A stretch of 64,000 bases of DNA from NCBI RefSeq assembly GCF_049257235.1, contig NZ_JBMMUF010000010.1, positions 76,585 to 140,584 of the forward strand, written 5' to 3'. This DNA comes from Pseudoalteromonas sp049257235 (lineage in GTDB: Bacteria; Pseudomonadota; Gammaproteobacteria; Enterobacterales; Alteromonadaceae). Below the pieces are notes generated by a model that made no database searches, was not told the DNA's origin, and worked only from the letters and a program-made list of their open reading frames with translations. This document shows, in pieces, positions 1-8,373 of the stretch. The translations under genes and the position numbers were made by a program. Each line of letters opens with the position of its first letter. Within the stretch, counting starts at the first letter, position 1.

Positions 1-696
1 TGCACCTTCTGCTAGTGGGCATTTAGAAAATGCACGATCAGCTTGTGATGCGTCGCCACGGTCAGTGTACTGAAGACCGATTACTACGTTACCGCGGTCA
101 AAAGAACCACCTAATGTGATATCGAATGAGCTCTCTTCAGCATCACCTTCGCCAGACATAGCCGTGTTAACGTTCATGTCTAGACCTTCGAAATCATCTT
201 TAAGGATGATGTTCACAACACCAGCAACAGCGTCAGTACCGTATACTGCAGATGCGCCGTCTTTAAGTACTTCTACCTGCTTGATCATAGAAACAGGGAT
301 AGTGTTAAGGTCAACAGTTGCAGCAGCACCTGTGCCTGAGTTGATCATACGACGACCGTTCACAAGAACAAGCGTACGCTGAGCACCAAGACCACGAAGG
401 TCGATACGTGCGTTACCGCCTGAACCGTTGTTGATGCCTGGGTTGGTCATCGCACCGCCAGTAGCGGTCATTTTTTGAAGAACGCTATCGATGCTTGTTG
501 CGCCCATCGCTTTGATGTCGTCTGCACCGATAAGTGTAACTGGGCTAGCGGTTTCCATATCTGAACGCTTAATGCGAGAACCCGTTACTTGAATTTTCTC
601 AATCGCTTCAGCTGAAGAATCTGCTGCGATTGCTTGAACACTTGAGAACATAGGCAGTGCTGCTAATACAGCTAGCCCTAGTTGTGTCTTTTTCAT
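1..696 (-). CDS. TonB-dependent outer-membrane receptor, N-terminal part
   Basis: Outer-membrane active transporter, cut by the window edge; 232 residues are visible. A signal peptide (MKKTQLGLAVLAALPMF..) is followed by a TonB-box-like segment (EKIQVTGSRIKR, about residues 33-44) and a plug domain with its usual landmarks: VTLIGADDI, RIDLRGLG, TLVLVNGRRM, and VEVLKDGASAVYGTDAVAGVVNI. The beta-barrel lies outside the window, so the substrate cannot be read. GGTTT/AGGG lies just ahead of the ATG. A dyad operator cluster and a 13-bp palindrome lie upstream, so regulated expression is likely. The Pro/Gly-poor plug with NINNGSGGNARIDLRGLG resembles the nutrient receptors of Alteromonadales rather than classical siderophore receptors, but this is an impression only. 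Confidence 0.93.
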   Translation of the reverse strand, partial: MKKTQLGLAVLAALPMFSSVQAIAADSSAEAIEKIQVTGSRIKRSDMETASPVTLIGADDIKAMGATSIDSVLQKMTATGGAMTNPGINNGSGGNARIDLRGLGAQRTLVLVNGRRMINSGTGAAATVDLNTIPVSMIKQVEVLKDGASAVYGTDAVAGVVNIILKDDFEGLDMNVNTAMSGEGDAEESSFDITLGGSFDRGNVVIGLQYTDRGDASQADRAFSKCPLAEGA

Positions 697-721
697 AATA
701 AACCCTACTTGTTGAAGTTTT

Positions 722-734
722 ACCTAATTTAGGT
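722..734. promoter_or_regulatory. 13-bp palindrome upstream of TonB receptor
   Basis: ACCTAA-T-TTAGGT is a perfect 6-1-6 inverted repeat centred about 32 bp before the receptor ATG. Its position fits an operator or a short 5'-leader hairpin. No regulator family is recognised. Confidence 0.35.
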
Positions 735-973
735 AGGTATGCAGTTCATTTTTATATGAATCTCCTGCATAGCGGGCAGCAACTTAGGCGGATTTAACTG
801 AACAATAACTGAATGAACGAACACCATACAACCAAACCAATGAAACTCAAATTTTTGTGATGGCGCATGTAAAGAAATGTAATAAATGTATCCGCTAAGC
901 CGTGTTGTTTTTAAGGCTTTTAGCATTTCTAAGTTATCGTAAATTTGATACTTGAAACTGAAGTGTCGATCTT

Positions 974-1003
974 TGTAATCAAATGTAATCATCCATGATT
1001 ACA
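974..1003. promoter_or_regulatory. Operator-like cluster of three TGTAATCA half-sites
   Basis: TGTAATCA occurs at 974-981 and 984-991 (10-bp spacing, one helical turn) and inverted as TGATTACA at 996-1003. The last two form a perfect 9-2-9 palindrome (984-1003). This lies about 290 bp upstream of the receptor start, on the side from which it is transcribed. The arrangement suits a dimeric repressor or activator with an accessory site; the cognate factor is unknown. Confidence 0.5.
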
Positions 1004-1235
1004 ACTACTCGGACGAATATTTACAACTTGTACACAAGCGGTTATTCATACGTTTAAAATAAGGGATGGAAATTAATAGCTTAACGATCAGCTTATATAT
1101 GGTCGGATGTGCAACATCGATGAGGATAAGAACAAAACTAAACTCTTACAGACGATAACAGCGCCCTGCTGTACGTAATTATTACAGGTCTAAGCATCAA
1201 ATGACGGTAATAAAGTGGCTGAACCCTTATGCTCG

Positions 1236-1679
1236 TTAAAATTGAGAGACGGTAATGGGATAAAAAACAGAGCGCGCTTGCCCTTGGTACTGAATATCGA
1301 CGTTGAGATGCCACACCATGCGAGGCTCTGAGCAGCTACCTACCATGATCCTTGCTACCCATTTGTGCGTATCGACTTGAGTAAACTGAACTGGAATGGT
1401 GCCCATATACATTGTCACCCCTGTCATGGCTGCGCTTTTTACAGCGCCCTGTTTATTTAGAGTCAGTGACACCTCAAATGGTGTCTCTGGTGACACGGAG
1501 TCTTCGCTAATAGCAAAGGTGCCGATTTCAGTAGTGTGCGGGTGGAATGTACAACATTCAGACGTACGCTCATTATCGTCTATACTCATGGCTGCGTCGT
1601 CACAACCACTTAGCATAAAAACCAATGTTAAACATGCGATGAAATTAATGACTACGGATGTAGGTTGAGTGGGCCACAT
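1236..1679 (-). CDS. Small lipoprotein upstream of cbb3 oxidase operon (FixH/YtkA-like character)
   Basis: 147 residues. A signal segment ends in a lipobox (FMLSGC, Cys26), so a lipid-anchored periplasmic protein is expected. The mature part has a Cys-Cys pair (SECC, about residues 41-42) and a beta-rich domain of about 85 residues: ETPFEVSLTL, the Met-rich MTGVTMYMGTIPVQF, and GSCSEPRMVWHLNV ending in a YPITV strand. This resembles small FixH/YtkA-type periplasmic domains, but I cannot name the family with certainty. It is divergent from ccoN, with 315 bp between the two starts. Role in oxidase or copper handling is inferred only from position and Met/Cys content. Confidence 0.75.
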   Translation of the reverse strand: MWPTQPTSVVINFIACLTLVFMLSGCDDAAMSIDDNERTSECCTFHPHTTEIGTFAISEDSVSPETPFEVSLTLNKQGAVKSAAMTGVTMYMGTIPVQFTQVDTHKWVARIMVGSCSEPRMVWHLNVDIQYQGQARSVFYPITVSQF

Positions 1680-1775
1680 GATTGATTATTGAGCGTTTAG
1701 TTACTGCCGATTTTATCGGATGACAAGATAGCTGGCTAGGCATTAGTTAAAAAATCCACAACTTCGGGTGATTAT

Positions 1776-1789
1776 TTGATTGAAGTCAT
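1776..1789 (+). promoter_or_regulatory. Candidate weak FNR box upstream of ccoN
   Basis: TTGAT-TGAA-GTCAT matches the FNR consensus TTGAT-N4-ATCAA in its first half exactly and 3 of 5 in the second. ccoN operons are commonly FNR/EtrA controlled and an fnr gene sits 7 kb downstream, but the match is imperfect. Confidence 0.3.
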
Positions 1790-1932
1790 TATTTTAGCCA
1801 TTTACGCTATCTTTTTAAGATCAAAAAATTTATCATTTCGACCGCAAATAATAAGAGTGTACCGAGTTTGCTTTCTGAAACGCTTAGCTTAATGAGAGTT
1901 TTAGGTAGCCGGCTTGTACACCATTCGTAGGC

Positions 1933-1950
1933 CCTATTCGAGAGAATAGG
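1933..1950 (+). promoter_or_regulatory. Hairpin with GAGA (GNRA) tetraloop in ccoN leader
   Basis: CCTATTC-GAGA-GAATAGG forms a perfect 7-bp stem with a GNRA tetraloop, ending 45 nt before the ccoN ATG. No U-run follows, so it is not a terminator. It could stabilise the leader or affect translation. Confidence 0.4.
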
Positions 1951-1994
1951 TATTTCATTTCTAATCGCATAAATAATGCAGCGGAAACCTGACA

Positions 1995-3428
1995 ATGAGC
2001 CAAACAGTAGCATCACAAACTGAGTACAACTATAAAGTTGTTCGCCAATTCGCTATTATGACAGTGATTTGGGGCATCGTTGGCATGAGTGTTGGTGTAC
2101 TTATTGCTGCCCAGCTAGCCTGGCCAGCATTAAACTTCGACACCCCATGGCTAACTTACTCTCGACTACGTCCGTTACACACGAACGCAGTTATCTTCGC
2201 ATTCGGTACTAGTGCCCTATTTGCAACATCTTACTATGTTGTACAGCGCACCTGCCAAACGCGCCTTTTCTCCGACAAACTTGCAGCATTCACCTTCTGG
2301 GGCTGGCAACTTGTTATCGTATTAGCAGCTATCACTCTGCCTATGGGTATCACTACCTCTAAAGAATATGCAGAGCTTGAGTGGCCAATCGATATCTTAA
2401 TCGCCGTCGTATGGGTTTCTTACGCTGTTGTCTTCTTTGGCACACTGATCAAGCGTAAAGTGTCACATATCTACGTAGCCAACTGGTTCTACGCAGGCTT
2501 CATTATTACCGTTGCTATCTTACACATCGTAAACAGCATGGCAGTACCTGTGTCTATGACTAAGTCATACTCAATCTATGCTGGTGCAGTTGATGCGATG
2601 GTACAGTGGTGGTACGGCCACAACGCGGTAGGTTTCCTACTGACTGCTGGTTTCCTTGGTATGATGTACTACTTCGTACCTAAGCAAGCAGGTCGCCCTG
2701 TTTATTCATACCGTCTATCGGTTGTTCACTTCTGGGCACTTGTATCTCTATACATCTGGGCTGGTCCACACCACCTACACTATACTGCCCTACCTGACTG
2801 GACTCAGTCGCTAGGTATGGTGATGTCAGTGATTCTATTCGTTCCTTCTTGGGGTGGTATGATCAACGGTATCATGACGCTTTCTGGCGCATGGCATAAA
2901 CTACGTACGGATCCTGTACTACGTTTCCTTGTTGTTTCACTGTCTTTCTACGGTATGTCTACGTTTGAAGGTCCGATGATGGCAATTAAGTCAGTAAACG
3001 CACTTTCTCACTACACTGACTGGACTGTAGGTCACGTACACTCAGGTGCCCTAGGTTGGGTTGCAATGATTTCAATCGGTGCAACATATCACCTGATCCC
3101 TGCATTGTTCGGCCACAGCCGTATGTACAGTGTGAAACTCGTTAACACGCACTTCTGGCTACACACTGTTGGTGTTGTTCTATACATCGTAGCAATGTGG
3201 ATTTCAGGTGTAATGCAAGGTCTTATGTGGCGTGCAGTAAACGAAGACGGCACATTGATGTACAGCTTCGTACAATCTCTTGAAGCCTCTTACCCGTTCT
3301 ACATCATGCGTTTCCTAGGCGGTGTATTCATCGTGGCAGGTATGCTTGTGATGGCTTACAACAGCTACCGTACAATTGCAGCTAAAAAAGGCTCAATTGC
3401 AGACGATACGCAAGCACAAGTAGCTTAA
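1995..3428 (+). CDS. ccoN: Cytochrome c oxidase cbb3-type subunit I
   Basis: Catalytic haem-copper subunit of the high-affinity cbb3 terminal oxidase, inner membrane. 477 residues, the normal length, with about 12 hydrophobic helices. Visible signature segments are RLRPLHTNAVIFAFG (low-spin haem ligand, His62), WWYGHNAVGFLLTAGFLGMMYYFVPK (CuB His and the conserved Tyr region), WAGPHHLHYTALPDW (CuB His pair) and TVGHVHSGALGW (haem ligands). First gene of ccoNOQP, 11 bp before ccoO. The start is the ATG giving MSQTVASQ; GGAA precedes it, a weak binding site. A divergent region with a possible FNR site lies upstream. Confidence 0.98.
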   Translation: MSQTVASQTEYNYKVVRQFAIMTVIWGIVGMSVGVLIAAQLAWPALNFDTPWLTYSRLRPLHTNAVIFAFGTSALFATSYYVVQRTCQTRLFSDKLAAFTFWGWQLVIVLAAITLPMGITTSKEYAELEWPIDILIAVVWVSYAVVFFGTLIKRKVSHIYVANWFYAGFIITVAILHIVNSMAVPVSMTKSYSIYAGAVDAMVQWWYGHNAVGFLLTAGFLGMMYYFVPKQAGRPVYSYRLSVVHFWALVSLYIWAGPHHLHYTALPDWTQSLGMVMSVILFVPSWGGMINGIMTLSGAWHKLRTDPVLRFLVVSLSFYGMSTFEGPMMAIKSVNALSHYTDWTVGHVHSGALGWVAMISIGATYHLIPALFGHSRMYSVKLVNTHFWLHTVGVVLYIVAMWISGVMQGLMWRAVNEDGTLMYSFVQSLEASYPFYIMRFLGGVFIVAGMLVMAYNSYRTIAAKKGSIADDTQAQVA

Positions 3429-3439
3429 GGGGTAAGGTA

Positions 3440-4060
3440 ATGAGCAACAAAAACTCTAACAACAAACACGAAATTGTTGAAAAGAACGTTGGCCTAATGG
3501 CTATCCTAACAGTGTTCGCTATTAGCTTCGGTGCACTTGTGGAAATCACACCGTTGATGTTCCAAAAAGACACCACTGAGCCTGTAGACGGCTTACGCCC
3601 TCTTACAGCGCTAGAGCTTGAAGGCCGCGACATCTATGTGCGTGAAGGTTGTTACAACTGTCACTCACAAATGATCCGTCCTTTCCGCGACGAAGTTGAG
3701 CGTTATGGTCACTACTCAGTAGCGGGTGAAAGCGTTTGGGACCACCCATTCCAGTGGGGCTCTAAGCGTACCGGTCCAGATTTGGCTCGTGTTGGTGAAC
3801 GTTATTCTGACGATTGGCACTACGCGCACTTAATGGATCCACGTGCAGTGGTTCCAGAGTCAAACATGCCAGCTTTTCCTTGGTTGGATGAAAACGTACT
3901 TGATGGCGAGTTAACTGCTAAGAAAATGGAAGTCTTCCGCGACTTCGGCGTACCTTACACGGATGAGCAAATCCAAGGTGCCCAAGAGTCGGTTAAAGGC
4001 AAGACTGAAATGGAAGCGCTTATCGCTTACTTGCAGCAACTTGGTACACACTTGAAGTAA
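3440..4060 (+). CDS. ccoO: Cytochrome c oxidase cbb3-type subunit II
   Basis: Membrane-anchored mono-haem cytochrome c of the cbb3 oxidase, passing electrons to CcoN. 206 residues, typical length. One N-terminal helix (about residues 18-38) anchors a periplasmic domain with a c-type haem site C71-x-x-C74-H75 (GCYNCHSQMIRPF). The family signatures RYGHYSVAGESVWDHPFQWGSKRTGPDLARVG and MPAFPWL (distal Met ligand) follow. The ATG lies just after an AAGGGGTAAGG ribosome binding site. It is followed by ccoQ after 5 bp. Confidence 0.98.
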   Translation: MSNKNSNNKHEIVEKNVGLMAILTVFAISFGALVEITPLMFQKDTTEPVDGLRPLTALELEGRDIYVREGCYNCHSQMIRPFRDEVERYGHYSVAGESVWDHPFQWGSKRTGPDLARVGERYSDDWHYAHLMDPRAVVPESNMPAFPWLDENVLDGELTAKKMEVFRDFGVPYTDEQIQGAQESVKGKTEMEALIAYLQQLGTHLK

Positions 4061-4065
4061 TTATT

Positions 4066-4251
4066 ATGGATTACGGCACATTCAGAGGCATTTTAACTCT
4101 GGTAATAATGGTACTTTTTATCGTGATTGTGATTTGGGCGTTTAGCAAACGAAGCAAAAAACGTTTTGACGACGCCGCTAACGCAGTGTTTGAAGACGAA
4201 AATAAACACCAAAGCACAATCACTAATGAGGAAAAGGAGTCTGAGAAATGA
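4066..4251 (+). CDS. ccoQ: cbb3 oxidase small subunit
   Basis: 61 residues with one transmembrane helix (about 9-26: ILTLVIMVLFIVIVIWAF) and then a basic/acidic cytoplasmic tail (KRSKKRFDDAANAVFEDE), the standard CcoQ/FixQ layout. CcoQ stabilises the assembled oxidase and aids CcoP association. The stop overlaps the ccoP start as ATGA, so the two are translationally coupled. Confidence 0.95.
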   Translation: MDYGTFRGILTLVIMVLFIVIVIWAFSKRSKKRFDDAANAVFEDENKHQSTITNEEKESEK

Positions 4252-5216
4252 CTAGCTTTTGGAGTATTTGGGTCATCGTCTTAACTTTGGCCTGTCTCGT
4301 TCTTATCTTCGGCCTACTTATTTGGAACTTGAAGAACTACGTAGGTGTTGAAGAAGGCGAGAGCTGCGGCCATGAATTTGATGGCATTGAAGAAGTAAAC
4401 AACCCATTGCCAAAGTGGTGGACATACATGTTCCTAGCGACCTTCGTTTGGGCAGTATACTACCTAGCAATGTACCCTGGTCTGGGTAACTTTGAGGGTT
4501 TCTTGAAGTGGAAGAGCTCTAACCAAGGTGTTACATCGATTGAAGAGTCTAAAAAGGCTGTTGAAGAGATGCACGCTAACGGTTACCGCATCCAGTTAGA
4601 CGGCGAATACCGTGCAGCAGAAGAAAGATTCGGCCCAATTTTTGAGTCGTTCGCAAAGCGTGACGTGCTAGACCTAGCCTCTGATGAGCAAGCTCTAGAG
4701 ATTGGTCAGCGCCTATTCTTACAAAACTGTGCACAGTGTCACGGCTCTGATGCGCGCGGTGGTGACGGCTTCCCTAACCTAACTGACAAAGATTGGTTAT
4801 ATGGTGGCACACCAGACAAGATCAAAGAGACCTTACTACAAGGCCGCATCGCAGCGATGCCTAGCTGGGAAGCTGCACTTGGCGACCAAGGTATCAAAGA
4901 AATGACAGCGTACGTGCTGAGCTTGTCAGGTCGTACAGTTAACCAACGTGACGCAGAAGCAGGTAAAGCGAAATTCGCAATGTGTGCTGCGTGTCACGGT
5001 GCTGATGGTAAAGGTTCACTGGCTCACAACCTACCATTTGGTGCTCCTAACTTAACTGACAACGTATGGCTATACGGCGGCGGCTCTGCTCGCTCTGTTG
5101 AAGAAACGTTACGTAACGGCCGTGCAGGTGTGATGCCAGCATGGAAAGACATTCTAGGTGAAGACAAAGTTCACCTTCTGACTGCGTACGTTTACAGTCT
5201 TTCTCAGGATAAGTAA
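4248..5216 (+). CDS. ccoP: Cytochrome c oxidase cbb3-type subunit III
   Basis: Di-haem cytochrome c subunit that accepts electrons from soluble cytochrome c. 322 residues. Two N-terminal helices (about 4-27 and 57-76) flank the CcoP motif EEVNNPLPKWW. Two periplasmic cytochrome c domains follow, with haem sites C161-x-x-C164-H165 (NCAQCHG) and C246-x-x-C249-H250 (MCAACHG). Each has a Met-containing AAMPSW / GVMPAW loop as distal ligand. It is the last gene of the structural operon, ending 25 bp before a strong terminator. Confidence 0.98.
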   Translation: MTSFWSIWVIVLTLACLVLIFGLLIWNLKNYVGVEEGESCGHEFDGIEEVNNPLPKWWTYMFLATFVWAVYYLAMYPGLGNFEGFLKWKSSNQGVTSIEESKKAVEEMHANGYRIQLDGEYRAAEERFGPIFESFAKRDVLDLASDEQALEIGQRLFLQNCAQCHGSDARGGDGFPNLTDKDWLYGGTPDKIKETLLQGRIAAMPSWEAALGDQGIKEMTAYVLSLSGRTVNQRDAEAGKAKFAMCAACHGADGKGSLAHNLPFGAPNLTDNVWLYGGGSARSVEETLRNGRAGVMPAWKDILGEDKVHLLTAYVYSLSQDK

Positions 5217-5240
5217 TCGCTCGATATTAATCGAAATCAA

Positions 5241-5269
5241 AAAAGCCTCCTATTTGGAGGCTTTTTTTT
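5241..5269 (+). terminator. Rho-independent terminator after ccoNOQP
   Basis: AAAAGCCTCC-TATTT-GGAGGCTTTTTTTT: an 8-9 bp GC-rich stem and a run of eight T, just after the ccoP stop. It would set the structural operon apart from the assembly genes or attenuate read-through. Confidence 0.9.
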
Positions 5270-5329
5270 AGGTTTTTACCCGCTTATGCCGTAAAATATG
5301 CGCCACTTAATGGCAAGAATTTCAGTATT

Positions 5330-5824
5330 ATGAACACAACTCCCTGGTATAAGCAGTTTTGGCCTTGGTTCCTTCTTTTCTTCCCTCTGGTGACCATCAT
5401 CGCCTGTGTAGGCTTAATCACTCTAGCCGTTGGCAATGGCCCTGACATGGTCGTTGATGACTACTACAAAAAAGGCAAAGCCATTAATTTAGAACTGACT
5501 AAGTTTAACAAAGCTAAAGCGCTGTACTTACATGGCGATTTAGATATCTCAGACGAGCGTATTACTTTCACCTTTACCAAAGGCGATGCCTCAGCGGTAG
5601 CTGCGCTCAATGTAGGCTTGTACCACCGCACCATCAGTGACAAAGACGTTACTTTCAAATTAACGAAGAATGCACTGGGTCAATATACAACACTCCTTGA
5701 CTCCCCTATTGCTCAAGGTGCTTATACGGTCTTTTTGACACCTTTTGATGATTCTTGGAAATTAAAAGAAAACGTTCAACTGCCTCTAAAATCTATCGTT
5801 AAAGTGAGTCCTGAGTACAAATAA
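5330..5824 (+). CDS. ccoH: FixH/CcoH family cbb3 oxidase assembly protein
   Basis: 164 residues. One N-terminal helix (PWFLLFFPLVTIIACVGLITLAV, about 12-34) is followed by the family signature GPDMVVDDYYKKGKAINLEL. A periplasmic beta-sandwich domain follows (LNVGLYHRTISDKDV... ending GAYTVFLTPFDDSWKLKENVQLPL). FixH/CcoH proteins are needed for stable cbb3 assembly together with the copper pump CcoI. It opens the ccoHIS block; the stop and the ccoI ATG are adjacent (5824/5825). I do not see ccoG, the iron-sulfur assembly gene that often precedes it. Confidence 0.93.
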   Translation: MNTTPWYKQFWPWFLLFFPLVTIIACVGLITLAVGNGPDMVVDDYYKKGKAINLELTKFNKAKALYLHGDLDISDERITFTFTKGDASAVAALNVGLYHRTISDKDVTFKLTKNALGQYTTLLDSPIAQGAYTVFLTPFDDSWKLKENVQLPLKSIVKVSPEYK

Positions 5825-8203
5825 ATGAGTCACAAACAGTGCTTTCATTGTTTGGAGCCTGTGCCAGCAGGCTTCGACGCAACGGTAGAAATTAACGCCA
5901 ATCATCAACCTGTATGCTGTATTGGCTGTCAGGCTGTTGCCGAAACGATTATTGCTCAGGGAATGAGTGATTATTATAAGTATCGTACCGTCTCAGCAGG
6001 CAAGGTGCAGCAGCTTGTTCCAGAGCAACTCGCGCTTATTAAAAGTTACGACAATGAGAGCATCCAACAAGAGTTCATTTCTACCCATGGTGATGATAAA
6101 GAAGTGTTGCTCAGTGTTGAGGGGATCAGCTGCGCTGCATGCGCATGGCTCATAGAGAAACAGTTACTCGCACACCAAGGCGTAAAGCGCGTTGATGTAA
6201 ACACTTCCACGCACCGCGCGATGATTGTCTGGGACGACACTCTTGTGAAACTCAGTGCGCTAATCAAAAGCCTTGCCGAAATAGGCTACAAAAGTTATCC
6301 ATTCCAAGCCGACAACGAAGCCGCGCAGAAACAGGCCCAAGCACAAAGCTTTGTTCGCCGTTTAGGTGTAGCAGGCTTGATGACCATGCAGGTAATGATG
6401 TTTGCCTTTGCCATGTACTTTGGCATGTTCTCGGGCATGGAAGAAGGATTCGAGCAATATTTCCGTTGGATCAGTCTCACCCTTGCGACCCCTGTCATTT
6501 TTTACTCTGCACTGCCGTTTTTAACTAATGCCATAACGGGACTCAAAGCCAAGCAGCTGAACATGGATGTCCCCGTGTCTTTAGCCATTTTCGGCGCCTA
6601 TTTTGCAAGTTGTTATGCGACATTAACAGGCACCGGAGAGGTATATTTTGAGTCTATCTGCATGTTTACCTTCTTACTGCTACTAGGTAAATATCTTGAA
6701 TTCAGAGCGCGACTCAAAGCCAGTGAATTCACTGCAAATTTACAACAACTGCTGCCATTAACCGCACGAGTTGTCACTGACTCACAAGAGCAATTGATCA
6801 GTGCCAAACTATTAAAGCTTGGCGATATCGTGCGCATCAAAGCCGGAGAAACAATTGCTGCTGATGGTGAAGTTGTTGATGGGCGCTCAAGTGTTGATGA
6901 GTCGATGATGACAGGTGAACACCACCCTGTGAGTAAACGTGTTGGTTCACAAGTTCATGCAGGCACAGTCAATCATGATGGCGTACTCACTATCAAAGTG
7001 AATAAAGTGGGTCAAAACACGCTGGTAAATCAAATAATTCGCCTACAACACAACGCCTTGAGTAAGCGCCCTCGCATTGCGCAAATCACCGACAAGGTGG
7101 CGCAATGGTTTGTCGCCTGTCTGTTAGTTTTTGCCTCAATAACGGCCTTTTCGTGGTACCAAATTGACCCAGAGCATGCGTTTTGGATAACCATCGCCGT
7201 TTTAGTAGCTACTTGCCCGTGTGCGTTGAGCTTGGCAATCCCCACCGCCCTTACCTGTGCAGTCGCGAATCTCACTAAGCGTGGTGTATTAATCAAAGAG
7301 GCTCACGTTTTGGAGACGGCCACCAAACTCACCACTGTGGGCTTTGACAAAACAGGCACGCTAACGCTCGGGCGTTTCGCCATAACGCGTACGCACATGC
7401 TTAGCGACGAATACGAGCAAGCTCAGATGATGTCACTCGCTGCCAGTTTAGAGTCGTATTCAGAGCACCCTATTGCCAAGGCATTTATAGATATAACCCC
7501 TATTCACCCGTTACCTGAACAAGTAGAAATTGTTACTGGGTTTGGTATCAGTGGGCGCTGGCAGAACAGACATGTTCATTTGGGTAAAGCCTCGTGGTTT
7601 AACACTGATCACAGTATTAATGCACAGGTCGTATTATTTATCGAGCAACAACCTGTGTGCGCCTTTTACTTGCAAGATCAGGTTCGTGACCACGCTCACG
7701 CGCTACAAACAGCGCTGCAAAGCCAAGGCATTAAGCGCATTATGCTCACTGGCGACTCATCGGATGAAGGTGAGAAACTCGCTAAACAACTGGACATGGA
7801 CGCATACCACTGCGCACTTTTACCACAAGACAAACTTGCGCTAATGCAACAGTGGCACAACAAAGGTGAAATTTGTGCCATGATTGGAGATGGTGTCAAT
7901 GATAGCCCAGTCTTCAACGCCGCTCATTTGTCTATTGCTATGGACAGTGGTGCAGATATATCTAAAAACACTGCAGACGTGGTGCTGTTAAATAGCGATT
8001 TGCGCTCGGTATCGCAACTCGTGCGCGTAGCTAAACAAACGCGTCGTATCATTCGACAAAACTTAGCGTTATCATTGTGTTATAACGGTGCAATTCTTCC
8101 ATTGGCGGCAATGGGCTGGGTTGCGCCTTGGATGGCGGTGATTGGTATGTCAGCCAGTTCGATCATCGTGATAACAAACTCTCTAAGGTTACTGCGTCTA
8201 TGA
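5825..8203 (+). CDS. ccoI: Copper-translocating P-type ATPase for cbb3 assembly
   Basis: P1B-type ATPase that exports copper for loading of the CcoN CuB site. 792 residues. A Cys-rich N-terminal part (CFHCLEP.. CCIGCQAV) typical of FixI/CcoI precedes an HMA metal-binding domain with GISCAACAW (Cys103 and Cys106). Membrane helices frame the metal-transport motif C464-P-C466, then come the phosphorylated Asp508 in DKTGTLT, the TGES-like MTGEHHPV, MLTGDSSDEG and GDGVNDSPVF. The N-terminal Cys cluster separates CcoI from ordinary CopA. Overlaps ccoS by ATGA. Confidence 0.97.
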   Translation: MSHKQCFHCLEPVPAGFDATVEINANHQPVCCIGCQAVAETIIAQGMSDYYKYRTVSAGKVQQLVPEQLALIKSYDNESIQQEFISTHGDDKEVLLSVEGISCAACAWLIEKQLLAHQGVKRVDVNTSTHRAMIVWDDTLVKLSALIKSLAEIGYKSYPFQADNEAAQKQAQAQSFVRRLGVAGLMTMQVMMFAFAMYFGMFSGMEEGFEQYFRWISLTLATPVIFYSALPFLTNAITGLKAKQLNMDVPVSLAIFGAYFASCYATLTGTGEVYFESICMFTFLLLLGKYLEFRARLKASEFTANLQQLLPLTARVVTDSQEQLISAKLLKLGDIVRIKAGETIAADGEVVDGRSSVDESMMTGEHHPVSKRVGSQVHAGTVNHDGVLTIKVNKVGQNTLVNQIIRLQHNALSKRPRIAQITDKVAQWFVACLLVFASITAFSWYQIDPEHAFWITIAVLVATCPCALSLAIPTALTCAVANLTKRGVLIKEAHVLETATKLTTVGFDKTGTLTLGRFAITRTHMLSDEYEQAQMMSLAASLESYSEHPIAKAFIDITPIHPLPEQVEIVTGFGISGRWQNRHVHLGKASWFNTDHSINAQVVLFIEQQPVCAFYLQDQVRDHAHALQTALQSQGIKRIMLTGDSSDEGEKLAKQLDMDAYHCALLPQDKLALMQQWHNKGEICAMIGDGVNDSPVFNAAHLSIAMDSGADISKNTADVVLLNSDLRSVSQLVRVAKQTRRIIRQNLALSLCYNGAILPLAAMGWVAPWMAVIGMSASSIIVITNSLRLLRL

Positions 8204-8373
8204 GCATCATCTTTGTCCTGATCCCCATTGCAATATTGTTTGTGCTTATCGCCATTGGCATATTTTTTTGGGCTGTGCGCAGTGAACAATTCTCCGATTT
8301 AGAGAAACAAGGCCACAGCATCCTCTTTGAAGATGACAAAGAGGAGCACGAAAAGAGTAATGAACGAGATTAA
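8200..8373 (+). CDS. ccoS: cbb3-type oxidase assembly protein CcoS
   Basis: 57 residues: one hydrophobic helix (MSIIFVLIPIAILFVLIAIGIFFW) and then the family signature AVRSEQFSDLEKQGHSILFEDDK. CcoS is needed for haem and copper insertion into CcoN. The start chosen is the ATG overlapping the ccoI stop (ATGA); a longer in-frame extension from 8128 would lie entirely inside ccoI and lacks a ribosome site. Overlaps the next gene by 14 bp. Confidence 0.95.
   Translation: MSIIFVLIPIAILFVLIAIGIFFWAVRSEQFSDLEKQGHSILFEDDKEEHEKSNERD

Larger units (their letters stand above)
697..1235. other. Long upstream region of the TonB receptor, no convincing gene
   Basis: About 540 bases between the receptor start and the 3' end of the upstream lipoprotein gene. 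It holds a 13-bp palindrome next to the receptor start, a 9-2-9 perfect dyad with a third half-site 10 bp away (974-1003), and a small dyad CTTGT-AC-ACAAG (1028-1039). One 87-codon minus-strand frame (729-992) has no ribosome binding site and its start lies inside the dyad, so I do not call it. I see no tRNA or clear terminator. Confidence 0.6.
1680..1994. other. Divergent promoter region between lipoprotein gene and ccoN
   Basis: 315 bp, AT-rich, without a gene. It holds one FNR-like half-site pair and a 7-bp hairpin in the probable ccoN leader, both listed separately. No other structure was noticed. Confidence 0.6.

Noticed and set aside
729..992. 87-codon minus-strand frame upstream of the TonB receptor
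   Set aside because: No ribosome binding site, start inside a perfect operator-like dyad, no recognisable domain.
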